Below, piece after piece: positions 34,938-42,800 of a DNA stretch of 64,000 nucleotides; within the stretch, counting starts at the first letter, position 1, and the number at the start of each line of letters is the position of its first letter. The stretch comes from Ralstonia sp. A12. GTDB taxonomy: Bacteria; Pseudomonadota; Gammaproteobacteria; Burkholderiales; Burkholderiaceae. Below the pieces are notes generated by a model that saw only the letters and a program-made list of their open reading frames with translations, ran no database searches and was not told where the DNA came from. The position numbers and the translations under genes were made by a program. The stretch lies in contig NZ_JSZO01000008.1 in the NCBI RefSeq assembly GCF_000801955.1, forward strand, positions 62,001 through 126,000, in the 5' to 3' direction.

Positions 34938-35696
34938 CTCGCGGCCTACATGCTTACCTAGCGCAACAAAACCGTTGCGCCTTTGAAATCAACGTTACGC
35001 ATAACAAAATCGGCTGCGACGCGCCCGCCTCGCTTGAGTTGCGTGTCATAAGCTTCGAGCTGCACAGCAACAACTCAAAGAGTTGACCTTCTTTGCTGAA
35101 CAGGTACTCGCATCCTCATTTCATCTGCCAACCGGTTCACCGTTTCGACGGTGTATGGCCAACCACTTCGGATGAGGATCAGCAGGCTCTTTCGTGCCGT
35201 TGGGCCTTTGCTTCTCCCGAAGGTTTTTGTCGAAGAGGCGTACGCTTTCAGGTCGACGGGAGCCATCAAGCGGCTCACGAAGCGCAGAGAGCGATTACAA
35301 AATTTACCGCATGTTGCAAGAAAAAATCTTTTAAATCAACTCACGCAAAATTATTCTTTCTGTATTATTTATATCTGTTAAGTATAGATTTAATCAAAAG
35401 AAGATTATATGAGACTGTAATCGTGGGCGATTGCGGGATTTTTCTTTGATAGAAATCAGCCTTGTGCGGAGCGCGAGGCTGTAAGGCAACGCAGATCGAG
35501 TGCGAACGGCCAAGGAGGTACGCTGCCTAGTGAAGAGCAAATTGCAAGGCTGGTATGTGGCCGCGCGTCGTAGGCGACGCCGCCAGTGGCGGATCTGCGC
35601 CGGGCGTGACTACGTTGGAAACTGCAGTGGCGAGCGTGCCGCGATTGCTTAGGGCCGTCGCGTGTTGCTTAGGAGGGAACGAACAGAGTTGAGGCT
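34938..35696. other. Gene-poor stretch between the integrases and the XRE regulator
   Basis: About 760 bases without a convincing gene. The part at 35300-35450 is strongly A/T-rich. Short open frames here have no recognisable content. It would contain the trio's promoter. Three copies of TTGCTTAGG occur at its right end (35645, 35665, 35697), and a short AACTC-AAA-GAGTT palindrome lies at 35072-35084. Confidence 0.5.
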
Positions 35697-35700
35697 TTGC

Positions 35701-35922
35701 TTAGGGCTCGATATTCCAAATAAATAGCTCGGAGACCGGCACATCCAACGTTCGTGCAAGGCGCACGATATTGAGCAGCGCGATGTTTCGCTGTCCTCGC
35801 TCGATCCCGCCAAGGTAACTACGTGCGATTCCGCTCTCGAGGGAAAGCTTCTCCTGCGACCACCCCTTCTGTTTTCGCAGCGCTGCCACTCTCTTGCCAA
35901 AGAGGATCAATGGGTCTCGCAT
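35701..35922 (-). CDS. Small XRE regulator resembling restriction-modification controller proteins
   Basis: A 73-aa protein that is essentially one helix-turn-helix of the Cro/C1 type (WSQEKLSLESGIARSYLGGIERGQRN) with a short C-terminal helix (LARTLDVPVSELF). Size and the GIERGQRN turn resemble C proteins that time restriction-modification expression. GGAAGG is very close to the ATG. Upstream lie 8-base inverted arms (35983-36019) overlapping an ACTTATAGT sequence like known C boxes. No methylase or nuclease gene is adjacent, so it may control island genes instead. Confidence 0.75.
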   Translation of the reverse strand: MRDPLILFGKRVAALRKQKGWSQEKLSLESGIARSYLGGIERGQRNIALLNIVRLARTLDVPVSELFIWNIEP

Positions 35923-35982
35923 CTCCTTCCCCTAAAGGAAAAAGATGCTATGGAGTGGATCACTATCAGGCCACGCTCTATG

Positions 35983-36019
35983 AGTGACAAAGGAGACCAT
36001 CTAGGGCAGAATTGTCACT
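35983..36019. promoter_or_regulatory. Inverted-repeat candidate operator upstream of the XRE gene
   Basis: AGTGACAA (35983-35990) and TTGTCACT (36012-36019) are perfect complements 21 bases apart. The right arm overlaps ACTTATAGT, which resembles controller-protein boxes. It lies between the XRE gene and the divergent unknown gene, so it could control both. Confidence 0.45.
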
Positions 36020-36106
36020 TATAGTGGTCTGTCGAAGAGCGGTGCGTCGGCGTGTAGCCGTTGCGTATTGCCGCCCGCGGCGCTTTGTTCAAGAAACTGG
36101 TTGGGA

Positions 36107-36547
36107 ATGTTGCTTACAGAATTTGGGTGCGAAGAATCGCAGGCTGTTCGACGGCACTTGGTACGCCCCTATCAGCCATGGCGGTACGTAGGCATCACGG
36201 GCGAGTCGCCTTGCTTTCTGATCGAGCGAGATCGTCACGATCACGGCGCCAATTCACTATTGAACGCATACCTAGTCCCGTCTGCGGAGGAGCTGCTCCA
36301 GATCGTGGAATACGTCGGCCGCGGCGCTTGCCGCGTCTACAGGGTCGCCCTTGCCGGCAACGCGGAAGCACCCAGTCAGTTGGATCCAATCACGGTGCTC
36401 CACAGCTACACGGTAGGTGGTGTCCAGTGGTTCGCCTATGAAGGGCAAGACGGCGCGATTCATCCGTGTCTTCCGGGGCAACCCAAGGCAGACACAGGCG
36501 CGGTCTGGGTGGCCGAGTGGAGAGCGAGCGTGAGGTCGGTCAGCTAG
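36107..36547 (+). CDS. Protein of unknown function (about 146 aa), island cargo
   Basis: I do not recognise this protein. From ATG 36107 it reads MLLTEFGCEESQAVRRHL, then a mixed alpha/beta region with PWRYVGITGESPCFLIERD and AYLVPSAEELLQIVEYVG, and a beta-rich C-terminus (HSYTVGGVQWFAYEGQDG). There is no signal peptide or membrane helix. A TTG at 36068 in the same frame is an alternative start; neither has a clear ribosome site. It is divergent from the XRE regulator with a shared inverted repeat and precedes a secreted protein gene by 55 bases. Confidence 0.5.
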   Translation: MLLTEFGCEESQAVRRHLVRPYQPWRYVGITGESPCFLIERDRHDHGANSLLNAYLVPSAEELLQIVEYVGRGACRVYRVALAGNAEAPSQLDPITVLHSYTVGGVQWFAYEGQDGAIHPCLPGQPKADTGAVWVAEWRASVRSVS

Positions 36548-36602
36548 CTCTCTCATTTCAGCGCTCCTCAAACCAACCACCGAATTGATTGCGAACGAGT
36601 CC

Positions 36603-37415
36603 ATGAGAGCTATTGCCGCTTCCCTTCTAGTCTGGTGCATCGCGCTGTCCAGCCACGCGGAGCCATTGGCAATGCGGCAAGCGCTGATTGCTACCCCGGA
36701 AATCGAATTGGTCGCACCGATCGGCAAAAGGATGACTCTGATCAGCCCTGGCGAGAGCTCGCTGTTTAGCACCCCGGCGGCATCTGAAGCCACGTTTGAG
36801 CAAGCGATCGCCAACCTGTGTAGTTCGAAATGGCTGTTCACTCGCGATGAAGTGGATTCGATGACCGGGAAATCCACAAGGACTGAAGAACTGCTTGATC
36901 CCAAGGATGCCGCGAACGAGATCTTTCGTGTCGGGGGAACAGAGTGCTTCAAGCAGTTTCGTGCTATCGGTCGGACGAGGACCAGATTCATGGGCGCCAC
37001 GTCACTAGTCGCAATTCGTTCCTTTCGGGATGAGGACTTGGTGTGGAAGGGGCGAGCAAAGTCTCTATATGAAGAAGACGCGTTACCAGCAAATGGCGTG
37101 CTGACTGGGAAAGCGCTCGGTTTTGCTCGAGCGAAGATTACTGGGGTGGAGAGCTTGGCTTGGGCCTACGCCAAATGCGCGCAGGGGCAAGGGACACTGG
37201 CCTTGTATCAGCCGGGGTCCGCCGTGGTTCAAGACGAGGAAAGGATGTTCACCATCTTGGCTAACTCCTATGTAGATCCGTACGAGATCCGGGGTCTGTA
37301 TTCGGAGGTGCCTTACTTTCTAGGTTGCCGAGGTGCCAGAGCGTTCGTTCTGAAAGTGTCGCGAGACCAAGGAATGTTGTTCGAAGCCGGGCGAACACTC
37401 GAATCTTTGAGGTAG
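36603..37415 (+). CDS. Secreted protein of unknown function, island cargo
   Basis: A 270-aa protein with a signal peptide (MRAIAASLLVWCIALSSHAE, cleavage after HAE). The mature region has four or five cysteines (IANLCSSKW, GTECFKQF, AYAKCAQG, FLGCRGAR), suggesting disulfides in the periplasm. No family is recognised. Composition is lower in GC than the chromosome left of 30 kb. It follows the unknown cytoplasmic gene at 36107 in the same direction and may be cotranscribed with it. Confidence 0.62.
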   Translation: MRAIAASLLVWCIALSSHAEPLAMRQALIATPEIELVAPIGKRMTLISPGESSLFSTPAASEATFEQAIANLCSSKWLFTRDEVDSMTGKSTRTEELLDPKDAANEIFRVGGTECFKQFRAIGRTRTRFMGATSLVAIRSFRDEDLVWKGRAKSLYEEDALPANGVLTGKALGFARAKITGVESLAWAYAKCAQGQGTLALYQPGSAVVQDEERMFTILANSYVDPYEIRGLYSEVPYFLGCRGARAFVLKVSRDQGMLFEAGRTLESLR

Positions 37416-37479
37416 ACCGCATGCCAATCTCCGCTTGCCCGCGGCTCACAGCGCCGTGACGAGCGTTAAATTAGTGCGG

Positions 37480-37502
37480 CAACTCAAGAGCATCATGAGT
37501 TG
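37480..37502. promoter_or_regulatory. Inverted repeat before the AbiEi-like gene
   Basis: CAACTCA (37480-37486) and TGAGTTG (37496-37502) flank nine bases, 22 bases before the AbiEi-like ATG. AbiEi antitoxins are known to repress their own promoters by binding inverted repeats, so this is the expected operator position. Confidence 0.55.
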
Positions 37503-37524
37503 AGGCCACCAACTAACGTGCAGT

Positions 37525-38253
37525 ATGAGTGGCAAAGCCTTTCAACACGTCCTCGACAACGCGCCAAGAGGCCAGCCGCTTGACCCGGCGATGTTGCGTG
37601 AACTGGGCGTGAGTCCCGCGCTCGCCAGTTACTGGGTGCGAGCTGGATGGCTGCTGCGGTTGTCCAAAGGGGCGTATCTAGCCAGAGGTGACAAACCGAC
37701 GAGCGGCGGCATCATTGTTTACCTGTCTCGGCGTGTGGGAGGTCTGCACGTTGGTGGAAAAACCGCGCTCGATTGGCAGGGCGTTCGGCACAACGTCGCG
37801 TTTCGACCGCGCACCGTGCTATGGGGTCAAACACCATATCGATTTCCCGTATGGGTGTCAGAGCACGTCTTGTACTCCTACCAGACGACGCAGCTATTCC
37901 ACGACGGCTTTTCCTACATGGCGGGCCTCAAGCCCTTGCCAAATGGGAGCCCTGAGGTTCTCGTGTCAGTGCCTGAACGTGCACTGCTTGAGTTGGCCAG
38001 TGACGTAGGGAAACGGCACTCACTCGAGGAGGCCATCAACATCGCGCAAACGCTCCGCAATTTGCGGGTACACGTCCTCGACCAATTTCTGGAGACGTGT
38101 TTGCGCGTCAAAGTTGTCAGGCTAGTACGGGACATCGGACTCGCTACTGGCTTCGAGTGGGGAGGCAACCTCCAGAAGCATGTCGATCGACTCGGTGGCA
38201 AGCGGTGGTCAAACCAGATTCGTACCGGTGAGCGGCTCGTGCTGAAGCCGTAG
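37525..38253 (+). CDS. AbiEi-family antitoxin/regulator without its usual toxin gene
   Basis: A 242-aa protein with the AbiEi arrangement. The N-terminal winged helix (LGVSPALASYWVRAGWLLRL then SKGAYLARGD) is followed by the conserved GGLHVGGKTALDWQG block and a helical C-terminal domain (VPERALLELASDVGKRH). In type IV AbiE systems this protein represses the operon and counteracts the AbiEii nucleotidyltransferase, giving phage defence by abortive infection. Here no AbiEii-like gene follows; the next genes encode a Phd-like small protein and an XRE-HAD fusion. An inverted repeat lies in the promoter. The ribosome site is weak. Confidence 0.78.
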   Translation: MSGKAFQHVLDNAPRGQPLDPAMLRELGVSPALASYWVRAGWLLRLSKGAYLARGDKPTSGGIIVYLSRRVGGLHVGGKTALDWQGVRHNVAFRPRTVLWGQTPYRFPVWVSEHVLYSYQTTQLFHDGFSYMAGLKPLPNGSPEVLVSVPERALLELASDVGKRHSLEEAINIAQTLRNLRVHVLDQFLETCLRVKVVRLVRDIGLATGFEWGGNLQKHVDRLGGKRWSNQIRTGERLVLKP

Positions 38254-38361
38254 CCAGAGAGGGCGGCCCGGCGAAACGATGCTTGGGGGTAGAGCTAGAA
38301 GACGTAAGGAGAACTTCCCGCTTGAGGAAATTTGTCCAACTGATCGCTTATGGGTGAGAGC

Positions 38362-38760
38362 ATGCGTAAATTTCCAGGTAGGTCGAACGGCAATCTGAAC
38401 TCTGGAGCGGGAAACAGAGTCGCTTTCCAAATCGCTGTTACGGCGATCGCAGCGCGTGCTCGTGCGAAGCGCGTCAACCTTCTCGGTACGCCTATGCTGG
38501 CGTTCAATGCGAAAACTGCCGCAGTGTTGAACCGTGTTGCGTCTGGCTCGGTTGAGGTGGTGACCCGCGGGCGCCAGCGGTTCGTTGTTCTCGGGCTGGA
38601 CCAGGTCCTAGCATTGATCCCCGATGCCGGCAGGCGGCGCACGGTGGCGGAGGTCCTTGCTGGACTACCCACTGTTCCACCGTCGATTCCGCATCTGCGC
38701 TTCACCTCTGTCGCCGCCCCAAGTCCTTATCGCCTCCGTGACGGAGCACGCGGTACTTAG
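38362..38760 (+). CDS. Small Phd/YefM-like protein (possible antitoxin)
   Basis: A 132-aa basic protein. Residues about 45-85 (FNAKTAAVLNRVASGSVEVV then TRGRQRFVVLGLDQVLAL) resemble the DNA-binding and dimerisation fold of Phd/YefM antitoxins, which have the pattern of a leading helix, 'xxGExVxITRxGxPVAVL' and a following helix. The N-terminal 40 residues are Arg/Ala-rich. GGTGAG precedes the ATG; another in-frame ATG lies four codons upstream. It sits between the AbiEi-like gene (about 110 bases away) and the XRE-HAD gene. The match is to a short, common fold, so the identification is tentative. Confidence 0.45.
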   Translation: MRKFPGRSNGNLNSGAGNRVAFQIAVTAIAARARAKRVNLLGTPMLAFNAKTAAVLNRVASGSVEVVTRGRQRFVVLGLDQVLALIPDAGRRRTVAEVLAGLPTVPPSIPHLRFTSVAAPSPYRLRDGARGT

Positions 38761-38927
38761 TTCGTGCGGTTTCGAACGTTTTCCTTTGCCGGCAACTTCC
38801 CGCGCATGGGCAAAGTGCACAACCTCACGGCGCACTCGAATTGGGCGACACATACTTCCCAAGAATCACCGTTGCCGCTGCATTTCGCAAGTGCCGTTGA
38901 ACGGACCGAAGCGATGCAGCCGAAATC

Positions 38928-39797
38928 ATGTCCACACCCTTGTCTGCGACCGCCTCGCTTCCACTAGCAATCAACCTTCAAACGCTAGGTCAACTCGTCG
39001 AGAGTCGGCGGGCTACGCTTGGGCTGAACCTCGTCGAAGCAGCTTACGGCGCAAGAGTTTCACCTTCGGTGCTGGTCAGGCTCGAGGCCGGAAAACCCGT
39101 CAGAACAGATTCTCTGTTCAAAGTGCTGACAGCACTCGGTCTTCCCATGCTGGTCATGCCGAAAGACCACGCTATCGACGCACTATGGGCATTGGGGCAT
39201 AAGGTGCACTGGGACTCCGTGGTGCGTACCCTCTCGCCAGCGTCAGAGCGCAAAACATCGCCGGCACTCGTATTGGACCGAACGGCGCCGACCATTTTGC
39301 TGGATTACGACGGGACCCTGCACGCTGGTCAGGCACTGCTCGACAACGATGGACGGATAACGTTGGACTCAGGTCGCCGGCTATTCGAATTCGCTCCGCT
39401 GCTGGTTGAGATGCTGCGGCCGTATCCATCCGTCGAAATCGTCCTCACAACGTCGTGGCTACAAACACTGCCTGTCGATGTAGTGATTTCCTACCTGCCG
39501 AAGGAGCTCGCACAGCGTGTGGTCGATACGACCAAAGATATCAAACCTCGGTTGAGCTATGAGCAAAGCGGCGCAGGTCGGACAGATGTCATCGTCTCCT
39601 ACACCTACGGGAAGCGCCTGAAGAATTGGCTCGCGCTAGACGATTCTGCGTACGGCACCTCAAAGTTCGGCCGTGAGCCCGGGGAGTTGGCAGATCATTT
39701 CCTTCTCCTCGATTCGGCGCGCGGCATCAGTGATGCGCCGGCACAGCAGCGCATCCGGCAGTGGCTGGTTCGCGTTCACGGTACTGAAAGCACATGA
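38928..39797 (+). CDS. Fusion of an XRE HTH and a HAD-like phosphatase domain
   Basis: A 289-aa protein. Residues about 15-80 are a Cro/C1-type helix-turn-helix (LVEAAYGARVSPSVLVRLEAG). Residues 121-285 are a HAD domain with all main motifs: LLDYDGT (Asp126, Asp128), TTSW (Thr175-Ser176) and the acidic pair LALDDSA (Asp238-Asp239). The short-cap layout resembles HAD domains found with RNA-repair proteins (HAD_SAK_2-type). It could dephosphorylate nucleic-acid ends or nucleotides. It is the third gene after AbiEi-like and Phd-like genes in the same direction, consistent with a toxin or effector role. Confidence 0.7.
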   Translation: MSTPLSATASLPLAINLQTLGQLVESRRATLGLNLVEAAYGARVSPSVLVRLEAGKPVRTDSLFKVLTALGLPMLVMPKDHAIDALWALGHKVHWDSVVRTLSPASERKTSPALVLDRTAPTILLDYDGTLHAGQALLDNDGRITLDSGRRLFEFAPLLVEMLRPYPSVEIVLTTSWLQTLPVDVVISYLPKELAQRVVDTTKDIKPRLSYEQSGAGRTDVIVSYTYGKRLKNWLALDDSAYGTSKFGREPGELADHFLLLDSARGISDAPAQQRIRQWLVRVHGTEST

Positions 39798-40244
39798 CTA
39801 GGCGCTCGGCGCGGCCTTGGCGGACCGCGATGATCGTACGTCCACTTGGGGCCAGTGCTACAGCCTACTAGCCTTGGGCGGCAGCTCGGCGTCGACTAGC
39901 GAAGCTGGCTCCGGCCATTCACTCGCCCTTCGTCTCCAACGTAGCGGCTACGGTCCGCTGTTATGAGTGTGAGCTGGGGCCTGACCTGGAGCGGGGCCGA
40001 GCGTTTGGCCCTTAGCCCTCTATGTGCCAGAGCCTATCCAATAAGCTTCAACCCTCTCACACAAACTGGACTGGAATACCGGTCACGTCAGGCCCGAGTG
40101 TTCCGCTCCATAGAGCTATTGCGATAAGGACGAGTATCAGCATGTGCGCTGCATTGCAGATCATGGACGATTCCCGCCTGCATCGCAGTCAAAGAAATTA
40201 CCCCGGCCGTTAGATTGGGCTAAATGCAAATACAATTCGCTGCT
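39798..40244. other. Non-coding stretch after the XRE-HAD gene
   Basis: About 450 bases between the XRE-HAD gene and the convergent chemoreceptor gene. Two short open frames carry no recognisable content and composition is mixed. Nothing here could be named. No terminator hairpin with a clear T-run was seen. Confidence 0.5.
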
Positions 40245-41804
40245 TCAGTTCGCGGCTAGCTTGAACGCTTTCACCGCTCCACCGAGCATGCCGGTCTGCT
40301 CTTGCATACTCGTCGACGCCGCCGCTGCCTGCTGGACCAAGGTCGCATTCTGCTGGGTCATCTCGTCCAAGTAGGCAATCGCACGATTGATCTCCTCGAT
40401 CCCGGCGCTTTGCCCGTCGCTGGCACCACTAATCTCGGCCATTAAATGCGTCACGTCCTGAATCGAAGCAACGATCCGTGACATGTTCCGCCCGGTTTGG
40501 TCGACGAACTGCGCTCCCGTGTCGATCTTGCTTACCGCCCCTCCGATCAGGCTCTTGATCTCATGCGCTGCGTCCCCACTGCGCTTCGCCAGCATGCGCA
40601 CTTCCTGTGCAACCACGGCGAAGCCACGGCCCTCGGCTCCCGCACGAGCCGCCTCAACTGCGGCATTCAATGCGAGGATATTGGTCTGGAATGCGATACC
40701 CTCGATCGTACTGACTATGTCCGACATCCGGTGCGATGCCTCACGAATCTCACCCATCGTGCCCACCACCTGCTCCATCAAATTGGAACCATCAACTGCC
40801 AGCTGGCTTGCTGATTGCGCGGATGCGAGCGCCTGACGCGCGTTTTCGGCATTGTTGCGGACGGTCGAGGTGAGTTCGTCCATGGCCGCTGCCGTCTGTT
40901 CCAGCGAGCTGGCCTGCGCATCGGTGCGCCTGGACAGGTTTGCGTTGCCAGCCGCGATCTCGCCTACCGCGGCAGTCAGGCTATTGGTCGATTCGCGTAC
41001 ACGGCCGATCAACGTAGCGAGACCGAGGTTGATGCCATTCTGCGCATCGAGGATACCGCCGATCTCATCACCGCGCTTGACTGGAATCTGCGCGGAAAGA
41101 TCACCAGAGGCCAATCGCTGAGCGGCTTCTGCAGCCTCTCGCAATGGACGGCCTGCAAACCACTCGATTGCAGCATACACAGCGAGACCTAGCAGGAGGG
41201 AGATGCCAAGACTCGTTGCCCACTGCGCTGCTCCAGGTGCTTGCACAGAACCAAGTGCGGTGGCAAGGAAATCCCGCGCGACAAGCAATGCGGTTGTGCC
41301 ACCTGCCACGCCGAACCCCAGTTTCTCGGCCAGCTTTAGCGTGCGCATGTTGCTGACGTCGAGTCCAACGGCGAAGCAGCCGATAGTCCGCCCGGTGCTA
41401 TCCAGTATAGGGCGGTAGTCAACGACGAATTTTCGGCCGGCCAAGACTGCATAGCCGTAGTAGGCCCGTCCAGCACGGTTGCACACGTATGCCGGATGCG
41501 AACGATCCATGACCACGCCGACTGCACGCACGCCAGCAGCACTCTTGATGTTGGTCGCAATGCGTACCAAATCGTCGCCAGCTAGCACGAAGATTGAGGC
41601 AACGGCGCGCGTCTGGTCACCCCACTGATCAAGTGGTGCATGATCTAACGTGACTTGCCGCGAACCGCTCATCAACATCGGCGTTGCGTAGTCACCGACA
41701 TTGATCCGATGCGACAGATCGAGAGAGAAACCATCACGATAGCGACTCTTCAGGGAAGCGTATAACCGATGTACGCGACCTGAAATCGAGCGAATTCGGA
41801 TCAT
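40245..41804 (-). CDS. Methyl-accepting chemotaxis protein lacking the first membrane helix
   Basis: A 519-aa chemoreceptor. A Cache_3-Cache_2-type sensor (about 10-160; FSLDLSHRINVGDYATP, DRSHPAYVCNRAGRAYYGYA) is followed by one membrane helix (LGISLLLGLAVYAAI), a HAMP domain and a signalling domain with the hairpin tip EGIAFQTNILALNAAVEAARAG. Family members have an N-terminal helix placing the sensor in the periplasm; here the frame begins inside the sensor, and no upstream helix is found in any frame. It is therefore probably 5'-truncated. ATG 41804 is preferred over GTG 41831. It sits in island-like DNA. Confidence 0.75.
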   Translation of the reverse strand: MIRIRSISGRVHRLYASLKSRYRDGFSLDLSHRINVGDYATPMLMSGSRQVTLDHAPLDQWGDQTRAVASIFVLAGDDLVRIATNIKSAAGVRAVGVVMDRSHPAYVCNRAGRAYYGYAVLAGRKFVVDYRPILDSTGRTIGCFAVGLDVSNMRTLKLAEKLGFGVAGGTTALLVARDFLATALGSVQAPGAAQWATSLGISLLLGLAVYAAIEWFAGRPLREAAEAAQRLASGDLSAQIPVKRGDEIGGILDAQNGINLGLATLIGRVRESTNSLTAAVGEIAAGNANLSRRTDAQASSLEQTAAAMDELTSTVRNNAENARQALASAQSASQLAVDGSNLMEQVVGTMGEIREASHRMSDIVSTIEGIAFQTNILALNAAVEAARAGAEGRGFAVVAQEVRMLAKRSGDAAHEIKSLIGGAVSKIDTGAQFVDQTGRNMSRIVASIQDVTHLMAEISGASDGQSAGIEEINRAIAYLDEMTQQNATLVQQAAAASTSMQEQTGMLGGAVKAFKLAAN

Positions 41805-42060
41805 CTTGCTTAGCCTTGAGGGTTTTCGCACAGGCGAGCGTTGGCCCCGAGTCCACGTCGCCTCGAATTACAACTACCGATAACCAATAGATGTGCTTGC
41901 GCTTACGGCGCAGCTCTCAGGTGCACGCACTGCCGAGCGCCTGCATCTTGCCGATGAGCGCTTCTGTGCCATGCAAAAAGATGGAACCTATGCCTCCGCC
42001 GCCTACTACCTACGAGACGTTGATGGTGATGCTCGGATTGTCTCTGCATTGCGGTGTCTC
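41805..42060. other. Gene-free stretch upstream of the truncated chemoreceptor
   Basis: About 255 bases with no frame encoding the missing chemoreceptor N-terminus. The adjoining bases at 42066-42123 contain two hairpins (AACCAGCTG with CAGCTGGTT; GATCTCT with AGAGATC), but these fall inside the small minus-strand frame. Confidence 0.4.
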
Positions 42061-42246
42061 CTAAAAACCAGCTGATAGATGTGATTGGAGCAGCTGGTTG
42101 TCGATCTCTTGCATGGAGAGATCGTCTCTCGTGACGTCTTCTTGTTCGACTTCCCAAGGCTTGGCTTTGCACCAGACCTTGTCAGTTAGGTAGTCGCGTC
42201 TAACTCTATGAGTTTCAAAGCCCTGCAAATGTCCTCTGCGTGACAT
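42061..42246 (-). CDS. Tiny ORF (61 aa), copy 1 of a duplicated small-protein family
   Basis: A short frame starting MSRRGHLQGFETHRVRRDY, then LTDKVWCKA and an acidic, helical tail (EQEDVTRDDLSMQEIDNQLL). It would be dismissed alone, but positions 51614-51736 encode a frame with the same start (MSRTGH), the same THRV, the same spacing, DK and Cys, and the 25 bases before both ATGs are also similar. Equal length with several synonymous differences favours coding. The ribosome site is weak (CGAGA directly before the ATG). The function is unknown. Confidence 0.4.
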   Translation of the reverse strand: MSRRGHLQGFETHRVRRDYLTDKVWCKAKPWEVEQEDVTRDDLSMQEIDNQLLQSHLSAGF

Positions 42247-42247
42247 T

Positions 42248-42700
42248 CTCGAAACGCCGGTCTTCTAGGATTGCAGGTGTGTGCCAGCGAGGAAGACTGC
42301 TCTATGTAGAAGAGGCTTGGTCGAAGTGATGCTTGTCCGGCACATTCGAATGCCAACATCCGGAGAAAGCAACGATGGCGTCTTCCGCGGAAACCACGTA
42401 ATGAACAATCACAGAAGTCCGGATCAAGCAGAGCTCGCCAGCAGAAATGATCGGGCGCGTAGTACCCCCTGCGTACGAAATGATCGAAGCAGGCACGAAG
42501 CAGTAGTGACTACCAACTGGGCATGGGCGCCTGTCAATCGACACTGCGATTGGATGGACTCGTACTCTCCCCCCAGTGACATTTGGCTAGTCTGACAGTT
42601 GTCGCCTGCCCATTCCGACACTCAGCCTAGTGAGCTTATTGCTGAGCAGGGAACACACCTCGGCGACAACCCGCGCTGACGCACTAGCGACACGCCGTTC
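42248..42700. other. Non-coding stretch before pyruvate carboxylase
   Basis: About 450 bases without a supportable gene on either strand. Frames here are short and of random character. The part up to about 42275 matches the region upstream of the second small-ORF copy near 51750. The rest shows nothing recognisable. Confidence 0.45.
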
Positions 42701-42736
42701 CCGTTCGAACGGCTAGTCCGGATTGCCCGTCCGGAC
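42701..42736. promoter_or_regulatory. Tandem palindromes upstream of pyruvate carboxylase
   Basis: CCGTTCGAACGG (42701-42712) is a perfect 12-base palindrome. Directly after it GTCCGGA (42716-42722) and TCCGGAC (42730-42736) form a second inverted repeat around seven bases. They lie 65-100 bases before the pyruvate carboxylase ATG, a normal operator position. No regulator is assigned. Confidence 0.45.
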
Positions 42737-42800
42737 GACCAACGTTGCCACATCGGACGCCTTGCAGCTCCGCCTCCTATTTTTCCGAGCCTTGACTTCC

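Noticed and set aside
35093-35449. Open frames on both strands in the A/T-rich stretch right of the integrases.
   Set aside because: They lack ribosome sites and recognisable motifs, and their codon use is random. They are probably chance frames in non-coding DNA.
39960-40110. Possible insertion-sequence end (AGCCTATCCAATAAGCTTC near 40030).
   Set aside because: It vaguely resembles ends of known insertion sequences, but no matching inverted end or transposase fragment is nearby.
37525-40244. Search for an AbiEii-type nucleotidyltransferase toxin next to the AbiEi-like gene.
   Set aside because: No frame on either strand here encodes a nucleotidyltransferase-like protein of the expected size of about 300 residues.
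42202-42247. Paired palindromes (AACTC-TAT-GAGTT and AATGTC-N8-GACATT) repeated at 51692-51737 with the same spacing, first read as a composite operator.
   Set aside because: Both palindromes fall inside the two aligned small frames, where they are explained by shared codons and the start codon. The coding reading accounts for the gapless alignment better, though an operator is not excluded.
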